From contig NC_135372.1 of the NCBI RefSeq assembly GCF_049243985.1, positions 69,899,818 to 69,963,817 on the forward strand: 64,000 bases of DNA. The letters run 5' to 3'. Both the position numbers and the translations under genes were made by a program. Of the stretch, positions 10,961 through 25,100 are shown one piece after another. Source of the DNA: Paroedura picta (lineage: Eukaryota > Chordata > Lepidosauria > Squamata > Gekkonidae). Under the pieces are notes generated by a model. The model was given only the letters and a program-made list of their open reading frames with translations, made no database searches and had not been told where the DNA came from. Position 1 is the stretch's first letter; the number at the start of each line of letters is the position of its first letter.

Positions 10961-13910
10961 GATAAACTTTATTGGAGTTTTTCAGCACAGTCATCCAGCA
11001 ACACACAACTGCTATCAGGAAGCACAGTTGCTTGTTTTCATCCAAAAATAGATTAGCAATTTATGGCCAAATTGGAATAAAATAAACGTCTTATCTAAAC
11101 ACCAATCTAAACTTTGTCTTGCACAAGCCAAATAGTTTCTGCAATAAATAGTTAAGATTTCAGACTATATCTTCAGTTCCCAACATGGCAATCTTTTCCT
11201 TCTGTCTCTTCCCAAGGACTTTCTTAAATGCAAAAATGCTCTATTTTTCACTGGCAGAACATTTTTATCCACTGTTTTTCTGTGGGAGATAGAAGCAATG
11301 CACATGAAACTTCCCAACAAGGACTAACCATTTCTAATCAAATTAATGACCATTTCTGTTTCAACTTTGTGTGCTTTAGTTCTAGAAAGCAACACACTCA
11401 GCTAGGTAATCGTTACCCTGGGTGTGTATTTATATTGCTTATTTTTGCTCTGAATATGTACGCCTAAAGCTTTATAAAGTTGCTCAAAGAGAATGTATCA
11501 TTTCACTAGCTTGACGTTTCTGATAGTGGCAAGAATTTAGTATGCACAGCATGGGGCTAAGAAGACAGAAAACAGGCCTGAGAACCTGTCCCCTAGCTGT
11601 GAAAAATAGAGTAGAAAACTGATTTTGCCTCCCAAGAGGATGTTCATCAAAAAGATGAACAGCAAAAAGGTCCACTTAGATTACACAAGGGAATTCCGTG
11701 CAGTCAGTGGCATTTTAGTAAGCGCTTGCTTGGTAATTTACATGTATTATTCCTATTCAAACACCTTAAAAAATCAGCTTTCAGGAACAGTGTCATGCAT
11801 ACATCCCAAGTTCATTTTTTAAAATTTATTTAAAATAAAAGCACAAGTGGGTGGGAAATCATGACAGCAGCCTGACATGCTCTGGGAAAGGTAACGAGTT
11901 CCCGTCTTGCCTATTGAAGTCGTTTCTTGCTAGGATGGGCAAGGCAGTCTGGTCAATTTTCCCTCCACAATGAAAACTAGTTTCCCACTAGGTTACAGCT
12001 ATATTTTATCTCTGGGCAAGCAATTCCCCCCTTAAAGAATCTCTTGGCATTCCAGGCAGGATAGTCAGCTCAACCTCCATTGTGAGTGGAGGCATTTTTA
12101 TTATTATACTGATTGCAGGAAACAGTGAACCCTGGATCCACTTGATCGTCCTATATCGTTAATATATTCCTTCCAAACTTCTGTAACCTGTCTCAAAATA
12201 GCGAAATACATGTGAGGATCGTTGAAAGACATACTAACATATCTTTACATTTGTGTGGATCAACAACAGTACTGCAATGTTTTTCGATGCCCCTGAACAA
12301 AACAAAAAAAATCCTGTGATGTGTGTGGGAGGGAATGCACAGAGTATGCCTTTTCATTGAAACCAAAGGCACTTCTTCTCTTCTAGATAAGGTAAAAACA
12401 TTGCCTCAACAGCAACATTACAGGAAAGATCAGGGTTTTGTTTGTTTATTAAAAAGTGTGTGTGTAAGGGGAAATTGGCCTCCCATGTTTGGGGCAAGAG
12501 TGCAGGCTGCAGTCATATGGAAACATAAAAACAAAATCCATGGAGTTGGGAAGCTGAACTGTAGAGGATCTCATGTGAAAGCAACTCTGATGATTTTGAT
12601 CTTTGGCTTTGCTCCATGAAATTAACTGCCCTGCTGTTTGGTGCTTCCACTATCTGGCACAAGACCATCCAGCAGCAGATTTTTGGACAGGAGTGGTCTA
12701 ACCCATGAGGGGGTCCAATTGGGATGTTGGGAATCACAGAAAATTGGCTCCAAGTTGTTCTGCATAGAAACTTATGAAACATAGATTCCCCTAAAAGCCC
12801 TTTCTTGTTTCAACATGCATACATTTTATAACCAAGCTGAAGTGGGGCTTTCTATAAGTCACATAAGAAGGTTACAACAGTTCAGCACAAAGAAAAGTAT
12901 ATAAACACACACACACAAATGTGCCACACAAAAATTGCTTGGTGATAAAATTAATTCTGAGACTCAGAGATACAGGGCAGAGATCCAGGTTACGGTACTT
13001 GCAAAGATTATATATGAAAGGAAAAGGTTACACTATTTTTTATTTGGAACTGCATTTCATACTTCTATAATTTCTATCAGCCATTCACCTGTTATTATGC
13101 ATAGCAAACTCTTATTCTTCAGACACAGAATTACAAAAAGGATGAAATAGTTTGAATTACTTGAATTCAAATGCTGTATTTAATATTCCAGTTCTATAAA
13201 GCATGTGAAGGGTATGTGTCAATCTCGTAGTTAAAGCTGTTCAATAAGTATTTGCATGAAAGACGGTCAAAATGAAAAAGCTTTGGATGACTGGGGGAAA
13301 AAACCTAGAAAATGTGTAATAATGGGAAAAGGATTTAGTTTATGAGCCTGATTATTAGAACCACAAAGGTTAGTATACATATGTATCTATACTGAACTGC
13401 TTAATTCTAAAAGGTAGCTGAAAAAAAGTCTGAAGGCAAACACAGTCATGACACATCATGTATAACATATGTGCTGACTGAAGGCTTCCTTGTCTGGGCT
13501 GGACAGGCCAGAATCTGGCTGAAATATTAGCAATAATGCTAACTGGCTTTTCTGAATGCCAAGAGGGTATGCTTGTCAGTATCACTGAACAGGGATTGTT
13601 CACTGAACAGCTTTGGCTGCTGCATACATGTGTAAACGGGACCAAGGAGAAAATGCTGAAGGGCTGTTTGCTCAATATGACTGATGTGAAGACAATTAAT
13701 TGGCTTGGTTCAAATATAATCGTTAACCATGGCAATATGAGTAACAGTGCCATAAGTCCATTGATCCCCTATAAGCCCTGGACCTCCTTCAACTTACACA
13801 CTGTCTTTCCCCATGTCTTCTTTTCTTAAGTACAACTCAATAAAGACTTCCATGGGAAAACATACTTCATTACTATGCCACCCTGTTACACTACACTAGA
13901 TAAAAGCCCA
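10961..13910. other. Intergenic, downstream of FPGT; nothing recognised
   Basis: AT-rich unique-looking sequence. TNNI3K follows FPGT in mammals on this strand; I looked for its first exons (MGNYKSRPTQ-like start) and did not find them. Confidence 0.5.
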
Positions 13911-13989
13911 TTATGCATGGCCGCCGAAACGGCGATTTCGGGTCACATGGAAAATGCGGAGGGGGAAGAAACGAAGCAAACCGCTTAGA
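13911..13989 (+). mobile_element. GACCCATTATGCAC family, left-end fragment
   Basis: Only the left terminus and subterminal block are present (CCCATTATGCATGGCCGCCG, GGCGATTTCGGGTCACATGG), ending at CAAACCGC. The right end is missing. Confidence 0.75.
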
Positions 13990-14095
13990 CAACTCTAGAC
14001 AACTCTACAGAACATTCAGCAAACTTGTAATGAAGGCAACACTCTTAAAAATGATTTACAATTGAAGAATTTAAAAAATGTTTTGAGATATTATA

Positions 14096-14101
14096 TTTAT
14101 T
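14096..14101 (-). terminator. Candidate FPGT polyadenylation signal
   Basis: Reverse-complement AATAAA about 610 bases beyond the FPGT stop codon, the first canonical hexamer I noticed downstream. AT-rich sequence surrounds it. This is a motif match only, without transcript support. Confidence 0.35.
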
Positions 14102-14712
14102 AAAAGTTTTCAAAGGGCCATGCTTCAGATGTTGTATTCCAGTCTATTTTGCTCCTTCGCCTCTCTTGCAATAGTGGCAGTCAGGGTGGAGCTTGTTTTA
14201 TGCATAAAATATAGATTTGTGTTCTGAATGCACTCACCAACTTTCTTTTTGAAGTTTCAGTGCTCATCAACAATTTAGAAAGGCACTTTTAAGTACACAG
14301 CTTTTCTGGTCATTTCAAAACAAACAATCCTGAGTAGGGGAACGTGTGTGTTAGAGCTACCATTCATCTTTTGAAAAACTTTTAAGTGGCTTGCAATCAA
14401 ACTTCTAATTAATAAGTTCCCCTCTAGAATTAAAATCCAAAAATATATTAGCATTCAAAAAATTACCTCTTTGTGTTTCCATAGATTTGAAATATTTCAT
14501 TAATTTTTTTTCATCAAAAGACTAGTTTATCTGCATTTTTGCATTATTAATGTTATGCTACAATAATATTGCTAATGCCGTTTCATTATTTCTACTTCAC
14601 TGAAACACAAAAAATGTAAGTGGACTGCTCAGTACTGCATTTCTCAAAGCTTGAAAGCAATCAATCCTCTTCAAATTAAAGAACAAGGGAAGCTGTACCA
14701 TTCTCATAGTTT

Positions 14713-16154
14713 TTACAAATCAGATTTTTCTGTCACTCTTTGCAGAGTAATTTCTTTGTAAAGTTGCTGTCTGAACTTTAACATGTCTTCTATGTCTTTG
14801 TAGCAAAGCATCTCTTCCACAGACAATAACTTTAAACCACCCAGCTGAAAAGGTGACATGTTCTTCACCGAATTTATAATCCTTAACGAAACTTCTACTG
14901 AATCATTCCGAGTGGAGCAAACAGGGAAAATCCGAGCTGTCCATAAACCTAAAGCTGACTTGTGACCAGAAAAGAGCTGGTCTGAAACTCTCAAGCCCCA
15001 TAGCTCTAGGCATTCTCCAAGGCTGACTCCAAAATAATGAAGCAAGTGCACATCTGACAACTTTGTTACATTCTTTTTCAAGCTGTCTTCTATTCCAAAC
15101 ACCATGCTTGCATACATTAGTTCTCCATCAATCCTCATGCTTAGTGTTGTTACAAATGTGTTTGGTGGTAGGTGTGCTTTTGTATCAATACAACAACCAC
15201 TGATAATACTGTTAGTTCCCACAGAAACTTCAGCTCCCAGCCTGGAGTACTCAACTAACGAGCCCGGTGCAATGCAGCTCGTGGGACTGAGTATGGTATG
15301 AATAATACACACGGATTTCTCCATATCTTCTGCACTCTTTGGACAGATGCTGAAAACGCTTGGCAGCAAACCCATTTCCTGTTGCAGCTTTCTATCAGAG
15401 GTGAAATGAAATAAGTACTCATGTGTAGTCCCTATGTGATAAAATTTGGAATTATTTAACAGTATAACATTGAGAGGCAATCCCTTTAGAAGCCTAAATA
15501 TCTTCTCTCTAATTTCCACTAAACATGATTCTTCTTTTGAGACATTTTCTATGTTTTTCACATAGTCCTGCGTTGCTCCAGGGCCCAGTGCCTGCAGAAA
15601 GTCACCATAAGCATCTATTTCGCAGCAAAACTTGCCCATTTGTTTATAAAATGTCAGCAACAGTTTGGCAGTGGTGTGATCAATATAAAACAGACTATCT
15701 GTATACACATACTCAGAGTTCAATGTTGAGTCTCCCATCTCTCCAGGAGATAACTGACTCATTAAACATACTGCTCCAGACTGATGCATGCGCTCAATGC
15801 TAGGCTTATGCAGGAAATGATTACAAGTCCGGTATTCAAGTTGCCTCTTTTCTGTCAAATGAGAAGATGGCTCCAATACAAATACACCATGAGTCATACC
15901 AATGGTCAAACTGGAAGGATGAGCTAATGCAGTAAATCCAGGCTGATCAAACCTGATGAAGTCTGTTTCTCCAATACTATAAAGTTCAATATCATCTGCA
16001 CAAGTAATCAAAACACCTGGATTCATTTGGATAGGAAAATCAATATACATTGCCAGTTTTAAATCCAACATCTGGTAAACTGGGTCCCCAAAAGGCAAAG
16101 CTGTGAAAATTTTTCCCAGGGCACTCGCATTAGGTAAACGTTGACTATAACCAC
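14713..16154 (-). CDS. FPGT: FPGT coding exon 4 (large terminal exon)
   Basis: A 1,442-bp terminal exon beginning [20 protein letters not shown] and ending [10 protein letters not shown]-stop. It carries about 80% of the protein, including the substrate-binding segment and the C-terminal fold. The acceptor is TTTTAAG|GTGG. One large terminal exon is also how human FPGT is built. The reading frame is uninterrupted and shows no sign of decay. Confidence 0.97.
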
Positions 16155-19100
16155 CTTAAAACAAACAAACAAGAAAATCTATTATTATGGATAATAATGG
16201 CCAAATACATTAATTCACATAAACACGCCTTAAAAGACTTCAAAGTCTTATTCGCATAAAATTATCAAGGAGAAAAGGTTAGCACAAGCTAGCTTTCCTC
16301 ATTTTTTAAAATCTATACTTTTTCCTCAATGTCCCTCCCGTGTGAAGTGAGAAGTTTGCCATATGTGTTTGTGTGTGAGAGACAGAGAAAGAGGGTTTTC
16401 TCCTGTTACCTTTTACCTCTGGGATATGGATTTTCAATAGAAGGCTATGTTCCCTGTCTTGAACCTGCTTTAGGCAGCAGCTAAAGCATCTATTTAATCA
16501 TGTATTTTGCTGAAGTTGTCCTTTTTGAAGTGAGGCCTCCAGAACTGCACACAGTATTCCAGTTGGGATCTGACCAATGTGGTATACAGTGAGATTGTGA
16601 CAACTTGTGATTATGATGTGATGTCTCTGTTGATACAGCCCAAGACTACATTTGCCTTCTTTACCGCTGCATCTCACTGTCTGCTCATATTTAGCTTAGT
16701 CCACAAGTATCCCAAGATCACGTTCACATACTGCTACCCAGAAGCGTATCCCCCATCCTGTATGCATCTTTCTCATTTCTGTGACCCAGACGTAGAACTC
16801 TACACTTCTTATTGAATCGCATCTTGTCCTCATTTGCCCACATTTCCCTGTGTGTTCAGATCTCATTGAACTCTATATCTTCTGGGGTGTTTGCTTGTCT
16901 GCCAGGCCAGAAGACAGACTGAAACAGTACAAGGGCAGATACAGATATTTCTGTAACTGCTCAGCTACTACCCATTCAATAATTTTGCCCCCAAATGACA
17001 AGTTACAGATTGGCCTATAGTTAGCTGACAGTTGAGAATCCAATACAAACATTTTCAACAAAGATCTAATCACTACTTCCTTAAGCACTTCAGATGCTTA
17101 ACTTCCAAAACACTATGTGTAGCAACTCTGCACGATTTCATGATCTGTGATAGGCAAGAACTGAAACTAGATGCAGTATTTCTGACAGACCTAGAACAGT
17201 GCTGACATCCCTCAGAAAGAGAAGAGTGAAGGAAACATATGGGGCAGCTGACACCACTACTGCAGAAGCAAGAGTAGCATTCGAGTCAGATTTTATCAGG
17301 AAAGAATTGCGCAAAAACATCAAAGCAAAAGGTCAGGTTTCTATTTGTCTGTGACTCCACTGTAGGAGTTTTGAAAGTCCAAGGCACCATAGATAATTGA
17401 GCTATATACAATTTAGATGATGCAATGTTAGCAGATAGTGCTACCTCAGAGGCTTTCAAATTGGCTTTATGGGGAGCTCTACTAGATTTAGAATGAGTTT
17501 TTCACCACGTGTTCAAGTTATCTCCCAGCCATTTTCAGATGAGTCCAATCTGAGGAATATTACAGTGTAGGAACCCTATAAGAAACTGGGAGAAGGTCCC
17601 AGGAAGCAGCCAGGCTCTATCATTGCAAGTCCCCATCAAAGACTCAACAGTGTCATCATCAGGGTTTCTAAAATCCACCAAGGCATTCTGTAATCTATAA
17701 ATTTCCAATGCAAAGGCAGCCTTCAAATATGGCTAATGAATACAAAATAATGCAAAGGAAGAAACTTACCAATCTCTTCAATTTGGGAACAGAGAGGAAT
17801 TGAAAGAGAGAAAATGCAAAACCCATAGCTGTGAGAGGGTGTTTCCTGTTTGTACATAGTTTTCTGATGTTCAAGATATTTATCATCCTAATATATTAAT
17901 ATTAAAGTAGGAAAAGCTACCAAAGTCTTTAAGATACTGGATCAAAATATTAGGTATGGAAGTGGTTATTTTACACATACAGAGCTGACAGAGATGAATG
18001 TGGGCCATGAGTAGACAATGTAAGTGCTATGCGCTATACAGACTTGACAAGACTTTCCTTCAGTTTCTGTAGCAATGCTGATATGCAGCAATTTATTTGT
18101 TGGATATTCAGTTCAAATAATATTCTTTTTATTTAATTAGTAATCATGACTAAGCCTGTAGTCTGAAGGATATTTACAGATACACATGCTCAGTGGAACT
18201 TACTTCTGAGTATCATTCTATCATGCGGTTTTCCTTCCTTCCTCAGATTAACTCAGAAGGGTATACATAATGAATATATGCTTAGCATTGCACTTCAAAT
18301 ATGAATGTTAAAAATTCATGTCTCCTTTACCTCCTTTTTAAAAAGTCATAATGTCACAAATAAAATTTCTACATGTATATAGTGAACAGACTCAATTGTC
18401 TCTATCAGGGGTATCTTAATATGATCAATTTATCCACAATTGGACATACTGACAATTAGAACAATACAAAATGTGTAAGTTTAAAAACAAAGCGCTATTT
18501 TACATAAGTTACCCAAGGCATGGCCCCAAACAGAGATACAACAAATTATTAGGAAAGTTGGATAATTAGGGTTACAGAAATGGGGTAACAAACTCATCAA
18601 TCCCAAATCAAAATTAGTCAATATCTTGAACAAAATAACATTACTTAGAAAACATGTGCTATTATAAGGTCACTCTTCAATTTAAAAAGAGCATGTGCTA
18701 TATTGCATAATATGGTAGTCATTATTCGCAGTGGGAATTGTAATCTGCTGGAAAAACAATGAACGCTCTATCTTGATCTACCCCCACAAGGCTGTTGTGT
18801 GGATGCCCCCCTGGCCAAGCTGCTTACCCTGCCATGACCCCTGTGAAAGGGTTGTTCGACCGCCAAAGGGGTCCCAACCCCCAGGTTGAGAACCACTGCT
18901 GTTAAGGTATCAGTGTGTCTTGAGGACAGTTTTAAGAAGAAGAAGAAGAAGAGTTGGTTCTTATATGCCGCTTTTCCCTACCCGAAGGAGGCTCAAAGCG
19001 GCTTACAGTCGCCTTCCCATTCCTCTCCTTAACAGTCTTTCCACCTGATAGTGTTGGGGTAGTTTAACTTAAACAAGCCAAGCTAATTTGTTTAATTTTA

Positions 19101-22100
19101 CTTCATAGAAAACTTCATAGAAAACCCCAATTCACCTTCATTTTTATCTTTTTATCAACCTTTTTTTTTTAAATGCAAAATGCAATAAAAGTGTAATTCA
19201 AAGGAGATTACCAGAGTGGATTAGTATGACAGTAAGAGAATCCCATTTATCACCATAATGTTCTTCCAAGCACTGAAGGACATGAAGTGTGGATCCACCA
19301 TTTCCTATAAAACATTTCAACAAATTCTTCAGTTTAGAAAGAAAAACATCTGTAAATAGGTTACAATGGATATTGTACATTTTCAATGTGCGACCAGTGA
19401 ACTGAGCTGGCCTGCCATAGCTTTCATGACAAGTTTCTCCCTGTTGGAATCTGTGTCAGTTCAAATTCCAACTCAGCCATGAAGAAGCTTACTAGGCTAC
19501 TCACTGGGTCCTGGCCCTGACTCATCTCACAGGAATGTTTTGGAGATAACACAGAAACACCTACTTGTTGTCTAGAGGTCCCTAGAGAACAAGTGGGATA
19601 CAAATGTGTTTTAAAAAAATTATATAGGGTAAAAGACACCACAGGTTTCTATTAGAATTGTGCTTTTTCTGATACATCAGTCTGATTTTAGGACACTGAC
19701 ATAAATGCAAAACATTTGAATGCTTTTAGATATCAATATCCTACTTCAGATATGTTTTCATAAAACAAAACAGTGCTGTATGATGACTACATTCACTGTA
19801 TTTAATTATGCCTGTCACCTGGAAGAAATCCAAAAAGTATGGACCCTTACATAGCTGGCAGTGGGAAAACTCTGACTGCTTATAGGATACACTACCAAAT
19901 TATGAACTATTTCTGTTAATTTGCTGTGACGCAAGACATAGGGGGACCAACTATCATTTGCATGACCCACAGAGTACAGGATTCACTGAGTATAATTATT
20001 TTCTTACGTCAAAGTCACTGAGAAATTAGAATAATATTTCAAATAGAAGCACAAAGAACTGAGGAGTATAAAAATGACTAGCGCTGTGTTTACTGATATT
20101 TCATGTTCCTGTTTCTTATGATGGATTTATTTAGATATAGTGCTGACCAAAGGGTTGACACCAAAAATAACCACTATCATTTAATTCCCCATCCTAAGGG
20201 AAACAGCCCCACAATCCAAGTTATCATAAAATCTAATGAGAAGGCATCAAGAATAATACCTAACCTAGGATAAACCTTAATGGATCTATTAAACTACTAC
20301 CGTCCAAAAGAACATCTGACTCATTAATACTGATGGGAGTTACACATTTGAATCAAAAGAAGCATAATAATGGTATTTGAACATATTTTTGGAGATTTAA
20401 TTAATATAATTCAGCTTCTAATGGAGTTCTGGAAATCTTTCAGCAAAAGAGATACAGCTGTCATAATATGCACCAAAATGAAAACCCCTTTTGTCTGTCT
20501 GAAAAATTAATCAAATTATACTGAATATCTAAACTACAAACTGACTGGCTTCTGTTCACCAGATGACTGAAAAGTTAGAGAACTGCAAATTTAAGCCAAT
20601 AGTCAAGGCCTGCTAACTTCAATGGAAGCAGTTACTGTGCTTTGATTTTACTGGGAGGATTTCTGTGTACAAATTTGCTTTTGATATTAACAGGATATGG
20701 TGTAGGATTTACCAATTTTTGGTCCAGGGGGATCAACAAAAACATGGTAATGAACACCGAGAGGTAGTTCCTTTCTCTTCAACTTTTCTGATAACTGTTG
20801 CTGGTATGCAATTTCTTGCTTTTTGTCAACTGCTGTAATTACAACCACATCCCAGAATTCTCCAGTTGGTACAATTTTACCTGTTGGAAAGCAAGAATAT
20901 TATTGTAAGAGACAGAAAAATGGCTTCGGTTAGAGATGGCCTGGAAGCATGTTGATGCCGTTAGTAAAATATTTTCTTTCCCATCAGATACTAGGATTCT
21001 GGCATTGCCTGAATACTGTGTCTATCAAAGTAGATGTTGTAGCTTGCTTGTATCGCTCCATTCTTTCACCTATTCCCATTATATGCCAGTCAGCCCAACC
21101 TCCCTTATATGTCAATTTAGAACACTGTAATTACACATCGGAATTGCCTACTGCTCTTTAACCACTTGTATTTGTTTCTTAGCCTTAAGATCACCAGACT
21201 CCATATACAGCATCTGACATGACAGTCTGGATTACTCTCTATTCAAACACCTATTATGCACAGCCGCTGAAACGGTGGCATGGAGAACGTGGAGGAGGAG
21301 GAAGTGAAGCAAACCGCTTACGCACGGGACGGAACGCAACGGCAGCAAAATCAGATTATGCACACAGCTACTCCGGAGCCGCTTCTGGTTGTGCCCTGAT
21401 CCCGGGAAGCTCCACTTTCTTCCGCATCTCACTAACGCGGCTTTTTCAGCGGCATACGTTGACTTTGCTCCCGGTTGCCACCTGCAGTGTGCATAATTGG
21501 TGATTTTAGCCGCCGCCATTCCACCCCTAATGCGGACTTTCCACTCCATGCATAATGGGCCATACTGATCTTTATTACCTGTTACATCTTAGTCTTATTC
21601 AATTTTTGCTGAAACACATGTACCAATAAGAAAAGTTTCCTCTATTCCGCAAAAGTCCTGCCATTGCAAAGTGGCACAGAATGGTATTTGCACTTTAGTA
21701 AAGTCTGCATGCTGTGAGGGCAAGCTACATGTTAAAATCAAACACATTTATTTCATTATTTTATTGAATATATTTGTATGCCACCTTCCTGCCCGATTTT
21801 GGCCCTTAAGGTGGAGAATGAATAAAAGAGAACAAAAATGAACTTGTAAAAATAGTACATATTAATAAAACTGACAATTAAAAACAACCAAGAAAGAAAT
21901 TAAGATGGCTAAGGCCGATTCCATGTGGGCAGAAAAGGCCAAGAGGGCGTTCATATGGAAGCAGGTCTAATCCCCGCTTCCACATGACACAGCTGCTGGT
22001 CTAGTCCCCCCACCCCTGCTGTGGAACTATTCAGTTGTGTCTGTGTTCCCTAGTGGGGCACATTTCATTGCAGACCAGCTCCGCCTCTGAAATGCATCCC

Positions 22101-25100
22101 CCATGGGAATACGGCAGTGTCCTAGACCGGCACTGGTGGTGTGGAATCGACCTATGACAGACAAAACAGAAAAATCTTCACATATTATTGAAAGACAATG
22201 ATTGATGGGGAGAGGTGTGGGGAGGAAATTCCATAATTCTGGTATCATGATTGAGAAGGATTTTTCTCAAGTTGCCATGCAACTAGCCTTAGACAGCTGG
22301 CACACCTGAAGATGATCATAATGGTTGGCAAAGTTATATGGCAATAGACCTTAAGGTATGTATATCCCAGACCATGTAGGGATTTAACAGCCAATACCAG
22401 CACCTAGAATTGGGCCTGGAAACAGACTGGAAGCTGGTGTAAATGTAAAAGATTGGAATGATATGATTTCTGTATACCACTCCAGACAGCATTTTCACTG
22501 CAGCATCCTGTACCTACCTACTGCAATTTATAAAGGTAAAGGTATCCCCTGTGCAAGCACCGGGTCATGTCTGACCCTTGGGGTGACGCCCTCTAGCGTT
22601 TTCTTGGCAGACTCAATATGGGGTGGTTTGCCAGTGCCTTCCCCAGTCATTACCGTTTACCCCCCAGCAAGCTGGGTACTCATTTTACCGAGCTCGGAAG
22701 GATGGAAGGCTGAGTCAACCTTGAGCTGGCTGCTGGGATCGAACTCCCAGCCTCATGGGCAGAGCTTCAGACAGCATTTCTGCTGCCTTACCATCCTACG
22801 CCACAAGAGGCTCTTACTGCAATTTATAGAAACCCTTTTATGGGCACCCCCAAGTAAACTCAAGTTACAATCACATACAAAGCCCTGCACAGTCAAGTTA
22901 CTATCACATACAAAGTCCTGCAAGAACGCCCTGCATAGTCTTGGACCCTCACATCTGACCAATCCTCTTGGATAGAGATGCAATTCAGAACATCCACATA
23001 GAAAACATTAGACTACTCCCATGTACATATAGCCACACAGAAATATTTTTAGCAGCCTCACACATGTGCAAAATCCACCAATTACTGATTATCTTTAAAA
23101 AGTTCTGGCTCAAAAAGGATATCTGAAGACAGCAAGATGATTTTGTTGCCTTCCTGGATATGTAATTTATTAATGCACAAGGGGAACAAATGTCTAGGTG
23201 CCTGGCTACATATTCAGTGACTATGGAACCCAAACATTTCTCTCCCAAAAGGCAGAAGAGGCTGCTTTGTTTAAAGTGCAATGACATCCTCAGATTACTT
23301 TACTAGGAGCAAGCCCCATTGAATAGACCAAAGTAGGATTCTGCTTAGGATTGCACTTGTTCACCTTAAGCTTTGCCTTTCAAAAGGATAGGAATATTTC
23401 CTTATCTGAGGAAAGGAGACACTTTTGTGGCTTCTCCTGCTCCTTCTGCTGAGGTTTGCTGCTTTTATTTTTAGGTTTTTTCTGGTAGCTATTGGAGGAT
23501 AAGCCAAGAGTTATAGTTCAAGAGTTAACTGCTCCCTCCCTTTATAAATAAGAGAAGATATAAAAAGAAAACAGTATATGTATCTGTAGTGAGACATGAT
23601 TCCTTCCCTCAGGTAAGGAGGAAGTCTTACTCATTGGGTGGACTATAAGAAAACAGGACCCCTTCCCATGCTAGTGACTTCCATGTCTGTGTTTTCAACC
23701 AGGAGATAATGAAGAACACTGATTTGGGATGAAATTGTTCTCATGTGCATAGGGGGTAGGAGAACTCAAGCTCGGGCATGAACCTCTTAGAGACAGGAGA
23801 CAACTGGAATCAAAGCTAATCATCTTCTCTTGGTGTTGTAACATTATAAGCATGTGCATTTATCAGAATCTAAAGCCTGTGTTATTAAAATAACTGGACA
23901 CAACTTGCAAATGTGTGACAAGCCACAGCGCAGAAATAAACCCACTGCATTAGGGTGACTTTGCTCCGAGGAAATGGTACACAGGATTGCAGCCTCAGCC
24001 CCACACTACCTTTTTCAGCCTGATGCTCTTGTTAGCTGTCAAGTTATGCTTCTCTCACAATGAAGACAACTGTAATCGTCTCCTTGCCAGGAGTATGCTA
24101 GCCATAAAGTTCCAGTGAACCAGTGGCCCCTCCTCACTTTATTATAATTATATATGTGCATATAATAAAAAACACTGATAAACTCTCAATTATATATGTG
24201 GTGGAATACCATCAACAGTAACACATGAGGAACAAAGACCAGACATGTTTTGACCTTAAGGGTCCTCCCCAGTGTTCAAGGAATACTTAGATAGTAACAA
24301 ACATACATTAGGGCTTGCTAGATGGTAAAAACAAATCTATAAAGTGATGCTTCAACTAATGTACGTTGTATCTAAGCCTAATATGGAATTCATATTTTTA
24401 AAATATTATTCAAAGTCCACCAGTCTGTATTGCTCAGCTCTCATCCAAAGTGCATTCTCATGGTTTGTTTGTTTGTTTTACTGTATAAGTACATTTTAAC
24501 TTTCTTGAGCACCAAGGAAGACCCTTTGGGGGTCAAAACACATCTGGTCTTTGTTCCGCATGTCCGCCTAAGCCATGGGGGGGGGGGGGGATGGACTGCT
24601 ACTCCCTGCCTTGCTTCAGCCGCCGAGGCACGGGATGGCGCCGCCCCCATGTCCTTGCCATAGGGAGGGGCGAGAAAAAGTCGCACCACAAAGCCTCGCC
24701 TCACCCAGCCCCGACCACCTTGGCTAGCCGCTCCCTGTTCTGCGAAGCCGGGCCGGTGCTCCCTCCTTTCCGAAGGGGGTGGGTGCCCTTTTTCAGGGCC
24801 GCCCCTGTTTTTTGCAGAAGTTCTTAGGATTTGTGATCCATTGCAACCTGTCTTGTTTTTACTTCCTCCCGGCCGGTTACTGGACCAGGAGTCCATAAAG
24901 TGCAGGCAAGGAATGTGAGACTGCAGCTACTGAGCATGCTCGGAAATGTGGCTTTCTGAGGCGCCAGAGTGGCTCCGGCAGTCGCTCCACCCTCCCGGCC
25001 AAGGAGCCTCGGTGCTCGCCTTGAGCGGGCCGCCTAAGGCCGGCGTGGGGAGCCAAGGCGGTGATGGGAAGCCAGCCGCACAGCGCCAAGCGCCCTCCCC

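Noticed and set aside
1-14700. TNNI3K, the gene that follows FPGT in mammals
   Set aside because: No ankyrin-repeat, kinase or TNNI3K N-terminal segment was recognised on the minus strand; it probably lies left of the window.
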